Assembly: GCA_023443485.1 (NCBI GenBank)
Contig: JAEZUH010000063.1
Location: forward strand, 1 to 6,230
Direction of reading: 5' to 3'
DNA from: Bacillota bacterium
Lineage (GTDB): Bacteria; Bacillota_I; Bacilli_A; RFN20; CAG-826
DNA: 6,230 bases
The translations under genes and the position numbers were made by a program. Position 1 is the first letter of the stretch; every line of letters starts with the position of its first letter. Shown here in pieces: positions 1 through 5,021 of the stretch. The notes below the pieces were generated by a model. The model saw only the letters and a program-made list of their open reading frames with translations, ran no database searches and was not told the origin of the DNA.

Positions 1-957
1 TATGATGTTGTCCCTGTTTTAAGCCAAGTGGAACCAGATCCAGATTTTTCTGGTACTCTTTCACCTAATCCTGAGGACCCACGTTCGTATATTGAACCAA
101 TTAAGTTAGCAAAAGAAATAGGCGCTCAACTGGCTGTTATGACCGATCCTGATGGTGATAGAGTCGGACTTGCCTATTTAGCCAGTGATGGCACTTACCA
201 AACCTTTACTGGCAATCAATCAGCCGCAATGTTGATTGACTATTTATTCTCTCAAAGAAAAAAGAAAAACCTCCTTTCAAAAAATGGTGTAATGTATACC
301 ACTGTTGTCACCTCTTCTTTAGGGAAAGAAGTAGCGGAGTCCTACGGAGTCAAAGTTGAAGAATTTTTAACCGGTTTCAAATTTATTGGCAATCGAATCG
401 ATTATTATGAAAAGAATGGTGGACCTCATTTTGAATTTGGATATGAAGAATCCTATGGTTGCTTAATTGCTCCGTTTGCTCGAGACAAAGATGGATGTCA
501 GGCAATTTTACTTTATTGTGAAATGGCCCTTTTCTATCATCTTCAAGGCAAGTCTTTGGATGTTGTGTGGAAAGAATTAAACGAAAGATTTGGGTGGCAT
601 GTTGATAAGATTTTTTCAATCGAATTCACCGGGTCGAGTGGCTTTGCTTTAATGAATAAACTTATGAGTCAATTACACGACAATCCACTAGTCGAGCTCG
701 ATGGTGTGCCAGTTGTAAAGATTGAAGACTATTTTAAACAGGTATCAATAGTAGGTAAAAAAGAAACTCCAATTTCTTTACCAAAAAGTGACCTAGTAAA
801 ATTGTACTTCTCTGATGGAAATACCATCTGTGTTCGTCCGAGTGGAACTGAACCAAAAGTTAAGTTCTATTTTGGAATTGTTGGGAAGGATCAAAAATCA
901 GCCGAAGAAAAACCCGACATACTATACAAACACTTCAAAGAAAAGCTCGGTTTATAA
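1..957 (+). CDS. pgcA: Phosphoglucomutase/phosphomannomutase family protein (PgcA-like), 5' end cut off
   Basis: An alpha-D-phosphohexomutase, which interconverts hexose 1- and 6-phosphates through a phosphoserine and a bound Mg2+. In Firmicutes the PgcA branch supplies glucose-1-phosphate for UDP-glucose, envelope glycolipids and polysaccharide. The frame is open from base 1 and 318 residues are visible. The family is usually about 560-600 residues, so roughly 250 N-terminal residues, including the active-site serine loop, lie outside. Visible motifs, numbered from the first visible residue, are the metal-binding loop DPDGDR (49-54), LTGFKFIG (near 123-130), the sugar-binding loop GYEESYG (147-153) followed by RDKDG, and the C-terminal phosphate-binding loop RPSGTEPK (279-286). 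The C-terminus is intact and ends in TAA. A GTG at 28 is internal to the conserved domain and is not the start. A terminator follows 13 bp after the stop. PgcA rather than a phosphomannomutase is inferred from the EESYG/RDKDG style; substrate preference cannot be read. Confidence 0.9.
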   Translation, partial: YDVVPVLSQVEPDPDFSGTLSPNPEDPRSYIEPIKLAKEIGAQLAVMTDPDGDRVGLAYLASDGTYQTFTGNQSAAMLIDYLFSQRKKKNLLSKNGVMYTTVVTSSLGKEVAESYGVKVEEFLTGFKFIGNRIDYYEKNGGPHFEFGYEESYGCLIAPFARDKDGCQAILLYCEMALFYHLQGKSLDVVWKELNERFGWHVDKIFSIEFTGSSGFALMNKLMSQLHDNPLVELDGVPVVKIEDYFKQVSIVGKKETPISLPKSDLVKLYFSDGNTICVRPSGTEPKVKFYFGIVGKDQKSAEEKPDILYKHFKEKLGL

Positions 958-970
958 ACGAAAATTAAGT

Positions 971-1002
971 AAAAAGGTTTGGGCAAAATTCCAAACCTTT
1001 TT
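971..1002. terminator. Bidirectional rho-independent terminator between pgcA and trpS
   Basis: A perfect 12-bp inverted repeat: AAAAAGGTTTGG (971-982) and CCAAACCTTTTT (991-1002), with an 8-nt loop. The ends of the stem supply a T-run on either strand, so it can end the rightward mutase transcript (stop at 957) and the leftward trpS transcript (stop at 1036). Placement between two convergent genes supports this reading. Confidence 0.9.
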
Positions 1003-1035
1003 AATATAATCAGTGTAAAACGCAAACGTTTAATA

Positions 1036-2025
1036 CTATTTTGCTCGAAAAAGCCCGACAGCATCCTTTACACGATTCAAAGTTTTATTAGCGAGAATAG
1101 AAGCTTTCGCGGCACCATCTTTTAAAGCTTCAACATAGCTTTGTGAGGCAATAATTTTCTCATAGCGTTTCTTAAAAGGTTCCAACTCATCAATTACTGC
1201 TTGTGCAACTTCTTTCTTAAAGTCACCATAACGATAATCTTTGAAATGCTGTTCAGCTTCCTTTATGGAAATATCTTTAAGAGAAGCATAAATAATTAAT
1301 AGGTTAGATATGCCAGGTTTATTTTCGACATCGTATTTGACTTCACTTCCAGAATCAGTGACAGCAGACATGATCTTTTTACGAATTACTTCGATATCAT
1401 CTTTTAGATATATATCGCCTTTGGGATCTGATTTGCTCATCTTTTTAGTTGGATCAGATAATGACATAATTCGAGCGCCAACTTTTGGTGTTACTGCTTT
1501 TGGCATTTGCAAAATATTGCCATAGCGTTGGTTAAAACGGTTGACTAAATCGCGAGTAAGTTCGACATGTTGAACTTGGTCTTCTCCAACTGGAATGGTA
1601 TTTGCGTCATAAAGAATAATGTCACACGCCATTAAAACAGGATAGGCGAATAAGCCCAGGCCAATTCCAGATTCTTTCATCTTGGCTGATTTTTCTTTAA
1701 ATTGAGTCATTCGAGAAAGCTCGCCCATATACAAATAGTTTTGCATAATGGCGTTCATTTCAGCGTGAGCAGAAACATCACTTTGCAAAAACAAAGCCAC
1801 TTGTTTAGGATCAAGACCGGCAGCAAGATAAAAAGAAGCAATATCGATACTATTGTCTTTCAAGACTTTTGGTTCAATTGGTAATGTTAAAGCATGCAAA
1901 TCAGCAATAAAAATGAAACATTCGCCACGGTCCATCATTTTTGGCAAGTTCTTTAAAACGCCGATGTAATTTCCTAAGGTCAGTTGACCCGTTGGTTTAA
2001 TTCCAGTTAATATTCTTTCTGCCAT
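1036..2025 (-). CDS. trpS: Tryptophanyl-tRNA synthetase
   Basis: Class Ic aminoacyl-tRNA synthetase that attaches tryptophan to tRNA-Trp in the cytoplasm, using ATP. It has 329 residues, the usual full length for bacterial TrpS. The Rossmann-fold ATP site begins with TGIKPTGQLTLGNYIG (7-22), which carries the HIGH-equivalent signature. YPVLMACDIILYDA (128-141) holds the conserved Asp135 expected to contact the indole nitrogen. PVGEDQVQHVELTRD (145-159) is the family motif after it, and KKMSKSDP (194-201) is the KMSKS loop. The start is ATG with a Shine-Dalgarno AAGAGG (complement of 2033-2038) seven bases upstream. It is read leftward, divergent from spx, and stops with TAG near the terminator shared with the mutase gene. 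The leader from the candidate promoter is only about 20 nt, too short for a T-box. Nothing in the protein looks unusual. Confidence 0.98.
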   Translation of the reverse strand: MAERILTGIKPTGQLTLGNYIGVLKNLPKMMDRGECFIFIADLHALTLPIEPKVLKDNSIDIASFYLAAGLDPKQVALFLQSDVSAHAEMNAIMQNYLYMGELSRMTQFKEKSAKMKESGIGLGLFAYPVLMACDIILYDANTIPVGEDQVQHVELTRDLVNRFNQRYGNILQMPKAVTPKVGARIMSLSDPTKKMSKSDPKGDIYLKDDIEVIRKKIMSAVTDSGSEVKYDVENKPGISNLLIIYASLKDISIKEAEQHFKDYRYGDFKKEVAQAVIDELEPFKKRYEKIIASQSYVEALKDGAAKASILANKTLNRVKDAVGLFRAK

Positions 2026-2051
2026 ATTTAAGCCTCTTTTTACTTGTTATT

Positions 2052-2080
2052 AGTTTAGTTAATGATTGGGTAGTTTTCAA
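2052..2080 (-). promoter_or_regulatory. Candidate sigma-A promoter of trpS
   Basis: On the minus strand TTGAAA (complement of 2075-2080) and TAAACT (complement of 2052-2057) are 17 bp apart and match 5/6 and 4/6 of the vegetative consensus. Transcription would start near 2045, giving a leader of about 20 nt that contains the trpS ribosome binding site. Confidence 0.5.
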
Positions 2081-2092
2081 TCTTTGATTGGG
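2063..2092. repeat. Direct repeat TGATTGGG x2 in the trpS/spx spacer
   Basis: TGATTGGG occurs at 2063-2070 and again at 2085-2092, a period of 22 bp or about two helical turns. One copy falls in the spacer of the candidate trpS promoter and the other just upstream of its -35. The second copy is also half of the small inverted repeat CAATC-TTT-GATTG (2078-2090). It could be a binding site for a regulator, but chance cannot be excluded at this length. Confidence 0.35.
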
Positions 2093-2148
2093 ATAAAGGC
2101 GTTTCTTTCATGATTTCAAAAAAAGTATACGAGGAAAAAGTGCATTTG

Positions 2149-2161
2149 TTGTATACTACAA
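2149..2161 (+). promoter_or_regulatory. Candidate spx -10 element within an inverted repeat
   Basis: TATACT (2152-2157, 5/6 match to a -10) lies 17 bp before the spx ATG. It sits inside TTGTA-N3-TACAA (2149-2161), a perfect 5-bp inverted repeat that could be an operator. No convincing -35 is found 16-18 bp upstream. Transcription would therefore need an activator, or the assignment is wrong. A start near 2164 would leave a very short leader holding the ribosome binding site. Confidence 0.3.
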
Positions 2162-2174
2162 ATAGGTAAAAAAA

Positions 2175-2621
2175 ATGATAAAAATTTATACTTCTCCTTC
2201 TTGTAGCAGCTGTCGTAAAGTAAAAAAATGGTTTGATGACCAGAAAATACCTTATGTCGAAAAAAATATTTTTGCTGCAACTTTAAACGAGAAGGAATTG
2301 ACTGACATACTTATTAAATCAGAAAATGGTACTGAAGATATCATTTCTGAAAGATCAAAAATTATTAAAGAATCTAATGTTGATGTTGAATCGATGTCTG
2401 TAAAAGAATTAATTTCTTTTATTCGCGATAATCCTTCAATTTTAAAAAGACCAATCATGGTGGATGACCGTCGCATTCAAGTTGGATATAATCCAGATGA
2501 AATTCGTGTTTTTATTCCTCACGCAAGAAGAATCGCGGAATGGGCATGCCGTTCAGGGGAATGTCCTAACTACGAAAAATGTGAGCATGTTCAAAACAAT
2601 CTCCCTTGCCCTAAAATTTAA
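2175..2621 (+). CDS. spx: Spx-family transcriptional regulator with a cysteine-rich C-terminal extension
   Basis: An ArsC-fold protein that does not bind DNA alone but binds the alpha C-terminal domain of RNA polymerase. In B. subtilis it redirects transcription under disulfide stress. The redox switch CxxC is at the expected place (Cys10, Cys13, within TSPSCSSCRK). The Spx hallmark NGTEDIISERSK (51-62) includes Gly52, the residue known in B. subtilis to be needed for polymerase contact. RPIMVDDRRIQVGYNPDEIR (92-111) is the conserved C-terminal core. B. subtilis Spx has 131 residues and this one has 148. The extra tail is basic and then cysteine-rich (Cys125, 130, 136 and 145, with His138), and it replaces the short terminal degron used by ClpXP in B. 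subtilis. The start ATG follows AGGT (2164-2167) by seven A's. It is divergent from trpS, and its TAA stop directly touches the stop of the convergent CYTH gene. Spx rather than MgsR or ArsC is chosen for the GTEDIISxRSK and RPI motifs. Confidence 0.95.
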   Translation: MIKIYTSPSCSSCRKVKKWFDDQKIPYVEKNIFAATLNEKELTDILIKSENGTEDIISERSKIIKESNVDVESMSVKELISFIRDNPSILKRPIMVDDRRIQVGYNPDEIRVFIPHARRIAEWACRSGECPNYEKCEHVQNNLPCPKI

Positions 2622-3212
2622 TTATTTCTTTTCTAATAATTTAAATAAACGATTGCTTTTACTTGAGTAGTCTTTTTTATATTCAATAGCAAAGAAACCA
2701 CATAATTCTAATATAATTGATTCCGCTCTTTTTATTGAGTTTGCCTCAATCTCTAAGTTGTAATCACAGGTTTCTAAATACTCATTTTTATCGAGAACAA
2801 TAAGAAAGTCGTCAAATTTTATTTCCATTCGTTTTGTTTTCAATAAACCAAGTAAATGGAGTGAATAAATTAATAAACCTTCGTGCGACAAATAGTCTTT
2901 TATTTCTCCTTCAGGAATCTCAATATTATTTAATATGCATTTCTTCTCTTTTGAGGTTAAAACTTGATTTATTTCGAGGTCACCATTTGACCCTTTAATT
3001 TTTAAAGTTAATATAGGGTATTCCTTTTTCGTTTTACGGAGTCGAAAAACTATCCCTTTGTTTTTCAAATCAAAAGAGCGTGTATCAAAATAATAGTTTG
3101 TTTGTTTGAAGCTTTTGTAATCAGGATATTTCTTTAGAAAAAAACGAAGAATCTTTTTGTATTGGTCTTCATTAATTAAAACTCTTTTTTCATATTCAAT
3201 TTCTCGAGACAT
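2622..3212 (-). CDS. CYTH domain protein (YjbK-like, putative triphosphate tunnel metalloenzyme)
   Basis: A 196-residue single-domain CYTH protein. The family folds as a beta-barrel tunnel lined with acidic and basic residues that bind triphosphate compounds and divalent metal; characterised members hydrolyse inorganic triphosphate or act on nucleotides. Visible features are the N-terminal acidic/basic signature EIEYEKR (4-10, a variant of ExExK), QTNYYFDT (37-44), FRLRK (56-60), LTLKIKG (68-74), the acidic strand NLEIEA (152-157) and the terminal KSNRLF (185-190). Length and motif order match Firmicutes YjbK, whose substrate I do not know. ATG is preceded by AGGAG (complement of 3220-3224) at 7 nt. 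It is read leftward, divergent from NAD kinase, a partnership that also exists in the B. subtilis yjbK-yjbN neighbourhood. The (p)ppGpp synthetase gene found there (yjbM) is absent here. The CYTH assignment is firm; the reaction is not known. Confidence 0.88.
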   Translation of the reverse strand: MSREIEYEKRVLINEDQYKKILRFFLKKYPDYKSFKQTNYYFDTRSFDLKNKGIVFRLRKTKKEYPILTLKIKGSNGDLEINQVLTSKEKKCILNNIEIPEGEIKDYLSHEGLLIYSLHLLGLLKTKRMEIKFDDFLIVLDKNEYLETCDYNLEIEANSIKRAESIILELCGFFAIEYKKDYSSKSNRLFKLLEKK

Positions 3213-3215
3213 TTG

Positions 3216-3245
3216 TTAACTCCTAAGGAGAAGGTGCGATATAAT
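3216..3245 (+). promoter_or_regulatory. Candidate sigma-A promoter of the NAD kinase operon
   Basis: A perfect -10 TATAAT (3240-3245) lies 18 bp after a 4/6 -35 TTAACT (3216-3221). Transcription would start near 3252, followed by AGGAGA (3259-3264) five bases before the ATG. The spacer between the hexamers contains the palindrome CTCCTAAGGAG. Confidence 0.6.
3220..3230. repeat. Palindrome CTCCT-A-AGGAG in the divergent spacer
   Basis: A perfect 5-bp inverted repeat with a single central base. Its left arm, read on the minus strand, is the Shine-Dalgarno sequence of the CYTH gene. As a whole it sits between the -35 and -10 of the NAD kinase promoter. It may be an operator, or simply a Shine-Dalgarno sequence with a chance complement. 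Confidence 0.4.
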
Positions 3246-3252
3246 GATAGCA
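3244..3252 (-). promoter_or_regulatory. Candidate extended -10 promoter of the CYTH gene
   Basis: The minus strand reads TGCTATCAT (complement of 3244-3252): an extended -10 TGn followed by TATCAT, a 5/6 match. No good -35 lies upstream, which extended -10 promoters tolerate. It overlaps the NAD kinase -10 by two bases. Transcription would begin near 3237 and leave a leader of about 25 nt with the AGGAG site. Confidence 0.4.
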
Positions 3253-3269
3253 TAGTTTAGGAGATAAAC

Positions 3270-4052
3270 ATGAAAATAGCAGTATTTATTAACGAACATA
3301 AACCCAATAACGATATCGATAAATTAATAATTGGCGAAGCGGTGTCACATGGTTTGATTATAGATAATAAAAATCCCGATATTGTAATATTTGTCGGTGG
3401 AGACGGCACTTTCTTAAGAGCTGTGCATCATTACCTTCCCATAATTGAATCAGTTAAATTTCTTGGTGTAGGTGCTGGAAATCTTGGATTCTTCTATGAT
3501 TTTCATCCTGAAGATGTTCATCAACTTTTTACGTTATTGGAAGAGCATGAATTAAAAGAAACTTCTCATCATCTTCTAGAAGGCCAAATATTAACCGAAA
3601 ACGATATCGAGACTATTTATGCTGTTAATGAAATCAGGTTGGAAAACCCTTTCCATACTTTAATTTGTGATGTGGAAATAAACTACGAAAAATTAGAGAC
3701 CTATCGAGGAAATGGTTTAGTCGTTTCTTCCTCACTTGGTAGTTCGGCCTACAATAAATCGCTGGGAGGATCTTTAATCGATCATTCTCTTGATCTTCTC
3801 GAGCTCACTGAAATAGCGACAATTCAAAACAACATTAACCGTTCGTTAGGCGCTTCATTAGTGGTATCTGGTGATTCAAAAATTACCTTTTGTGGTAACT
3901 TTAAAGAAGCTTTGATTGGCTACGATAATGTGGTGATTGATCAGCACGATGTTATTCGTTTAGAAGTGTATCGTTCAAGTAAGATAGTTCGATTGTTACA
4001 TTCGCCAGATTATCAATATATCAAATCGTTAAGAAGGAGCTTTATTAAATAA
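3270..4052 (+). CDS. nadK: NAD kinase (ATP/polyphosphate-dependent)
   Basis: Phosphorylates the 2'-hydroxyl of the NAD adenosine ribose to make NADP, the only de novo NADP source in bacteria. It has 260 residues, the short Gram-positive (PpnKA/YjbN) length. The diagnostic GGDGT (43-47) holds catalytic Asp45 in FVGGDGTFLRA. The NAD-binding NE pair is at 120-121 (AVNEIR). The glycine-rich second motif runs through GNGLVVSSSLGSSAY (147-161) and then NKSLGG. The family usually has GDGL and T-P/S-x-GSTAY here, so Asp148 to Asn and Thr159 to Ser are notable. GAGNLGF (68-74) likewise has Asn where most members have His. The ATG follows AGGAGA (3259-3264) at 5 nt, behind a strong-looking -10. It is the first gene of an operon: the next start is one base after its stop. 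The context fits redox housekeeping beside spx. The enzyme call is secure; the effect of the substitutions is unknown. Confidence 0.96.
   Translation: MKIAVFINEHKPNNDIDKLIIGEAVSHGLIIDNKNPDIVIFVGGDGTFLRAVHHYLPIIESVKFLGVGAGNLGFFYDFHPEDVHQLFTLLEEHELKETSHHLLEGQILTENDIETIYAVNEIRLENPFHTLICDVEINYEKLETYRGNGLVVSSSLGSSAYNKSLGGSLIDHSLDLLELTEIATIQNNINRSLGASLVVSGDSKITFCGNFKEALIGYDNVVIDQHDVIRLEVYRSSKIVRLLHSPDYQYIKSLRRSFIK
4032..4039 (+). promoter_or_regulatory. Distant ribosome binding site inside the end of nadK
   Basis: AGAAGGAG is the only strong Shine-Dalgarno sequence near the ATG at 4054, but it lies 14 nt away, longer than the usual 5-9. The in-frame stop TAA at 4030-4032 and the lack of another start codon between fix 4054 as the start. 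This gene is therefore probably translated largely by coupling to nadK, whose stop is one base upstream. Confidence 0.5.
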
Positions 4053-4053
4053 G

Positions 4054-4437
4054 ATGGTCTATTCAGATTTACAAGTTGATTTCAGCAATTTTCTTCGAAC
4101 TTATGCTATATGGATTTGCTTGGGAATTATACTTATCATTTTTATCACTTTATTCTTTTTGTTAGTTCTTCCAAAAATTCGACAAAAAAGGAAAAAGGCC
4201 ACTTCAATTTCTGACGCAGTTGAATGGATAAACTCTCTTGGGGGAAGCAGCAACATTATTAACTTTTCATCCTCTCGTTCAAGACTCACGCTTGAAGTTA
4301 AAGATAGCTCTCTAGTTGATCAAAATAAACTTAAATTATTAGGAGTCTCGTCCATTATTATTATGTCTCAAAAAATAATTTTGGTTATTGATAACGGAGC
4401 GGACGAAATTAAAGAAAAAATCGAGAAATATATTTAA
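4054..4437 (+). CDS. Membrane-anchored PTS EIIB-like domain protein lacking the phospho-cysteine
   Basis: A 127-residue protein with a single hydrophobic segment (about 17-40), a basic flank KIRQKRKK (41-48) that should place the C-terminus in the cytoplasm, and a soluble domain (about 52-127). The domain resembles the EIIB domain of glucose-type phosphotransferase systems. The order alpha-helix (SDAVEWINSLGG), NII, RLTLEVKD (77-84), VD, LKLLGV, a hydrophobic strand, and a final helix DEIKEKIEKYI matches the family pattern. Where active EIIB has the phosphorylated Cys in a CITRLRV-type motif, this protein has Ser74 (SRSRLTL), so PTS phosphotransfer is not expected. No EIIC or EIIA partner is in the window. 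It follows nadK by one base and is cotranscribed with it, and its stop codon sits in the loop of the operon terminator. The likely role is a structural, binding or regulatory domain at the membrane; I do not know the function. EIIB similarity was judged by eye. Confidence 0.75.
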   Translation: MVYSDLQVDFSNFLRTYAIWICLGIILIIFITLFFLLVLPKIRQKRKKATSISDAVEWINSLGGSSNIINFSSSRSRLTLEVKDSSLVDQNKLKLLGVSSIIIMSQKIILVIDNGADEIKEKIEKYI

Positions 4438-4461
4438 TTCTCGATTATTTTTCTATTTTTT
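4419..4461. terminator. Bidirectional rho-independent terminator between the nadK operon and maf
   Basis: AATCGAGAA (4419-4427) pairs perfectly with TTCTCGATT (4438-4446) around a 10-nt loop, followed by a T-rich tract to 4461. On the opposite strand the A-rich run 4411-4420 gives an equivalent T-tract for the leftward maf transcript. The left arm is coding sequence of the EIIB-like gene, its TAA (4435-4437) is in the loop, and the T-tract reaches the maf stop codon. Confidence 0.8.
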
Positions 4462-5020
4462 ACAACAAACGGCTGCTTTGCAAATCGCTTTTTATTTCTT
4501 CAACAGGAAATCCAACAACATTATCGAAGCTACCAATCACGGTCTTTACAATAGGAAATTTTTTATTATCTTGAATCCCATATGCTCCAGCTTTATCTAA
4601 AGGGATTTTGCTTTCGATGTATTTGTGAATAAGATCATCGCTAAGCTGATTCATTATCACTTGAGAGTGAACACTTCGCTCCATCACTTTTCCTTGATAA
4701 AAAATGCAAAAGGCGGTGATAACTGTATGAATCTTATTAGACAACATTTTCAATATCTGAAAAGCATCCTTTTCATCTTTTGGTTTTCCAATAATTTGAT
4801 TGTCTAAAACCACAATTGTATCTGCAGATATGACAATATCGTTTGGATGATTCTTGGCGATACTTTCACCTTTTCGAAAAGCGATGTCTTTGACTGCTAA
4901 AGGGGGAGGAAGATATAGTGATTCGCTCTCATCAATTGAACTAACTTCAACAACAAAATGAGAGACAATTCTCTTCATAAATTCATATCTACGAGGAGAT
5001 TGACTTGCTAAAATAAACAT
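4460..5020 (-). CDS. maf: Maf family nucleoside triphosphate pyrophosphatase
   Basis: Maf/YhdE-type enzyme that hydrolyses non-canonical or excess nucleoside triphosphates (dTTP/UTP and modified nucleotides in characterised members) to the monophosphate and pyrophosphate. Maf has also been linked to septum control in B. subtilis. It has 186 residues, full family length. The N-terminal LASQSPRR (4-11) is the substrate-phosphate loop. ISADTIVVLD (64-73) carries catalytic Asp67, followed by IGKPKD (77-82), DKAGAYGIQ (142-150) and GSFDNVVGFPVE (163-174). The usual SGRTH-type stretch reads SNKIH (94-98), a mild departure. The start ATG is separated by one base from the RNase J stop (TAA-T-ATG) and has only a weak purine-rich AAAGAA upstream, so translation is probably coupled to RNase J. 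It ends at the shared terminator. Which nucleotide it prefers cannot be settled by eye. Confidence 0.95.
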   Translation of the reverse strand: MFILASQSPRRYEFMKRIVSHFVVEVSSIDESESLYLPPPLAVKDIAFRKGESIAKNHPNDIVISADTIVVLDNQIIGKPKDEKDAFQILKMLSNKIHTVITAFCIFYQGKVMERSVHSQVIMNQLSDDLIHKYIESKIPLDKAGAYGIQDNKKFPIVKTVIGSFDNVVGFPVEEIKSDLQSSRLL

Positions 5021-5021
5021 A

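Noticed and set aside
1005..1010. TATAAT as a rightward promoter antisense to trpS
   Set aside because: No -35 at a fitting distance. It lies in AT-rich sequence just behind a terminator and is likely chance.
1024..1031. AAACGTTT palindrome, resembling the core of a CcpA cre or LacI-type operator
   Set aside because: It lacks the flanking TG/CA of a cre site and lies between the 3' ends of two convergent genes, where an operator would have little purpose.
2026..2174. T-box or other riboswitch leader for trpS
   Set aside because: The whole spacer is 149 bp and the likely transcribed leader is about 20 nt. There is no T-box sequence or terminator hairpin before the start.
2620..2641. Hairpin AATTATT / AATAATT across the spx and CYTH stop codons as a terminator
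   Set aside because: The stem is only 7 bp of A-T pairs with no T-tract after it on either strand, too weak to call.
4388..4807. Small open frames antisense to maf and across the operon end
   Set aside because: They overlap well-conserved genes in other frames, have no ribosome binding site and resemble no family; they are shadows.
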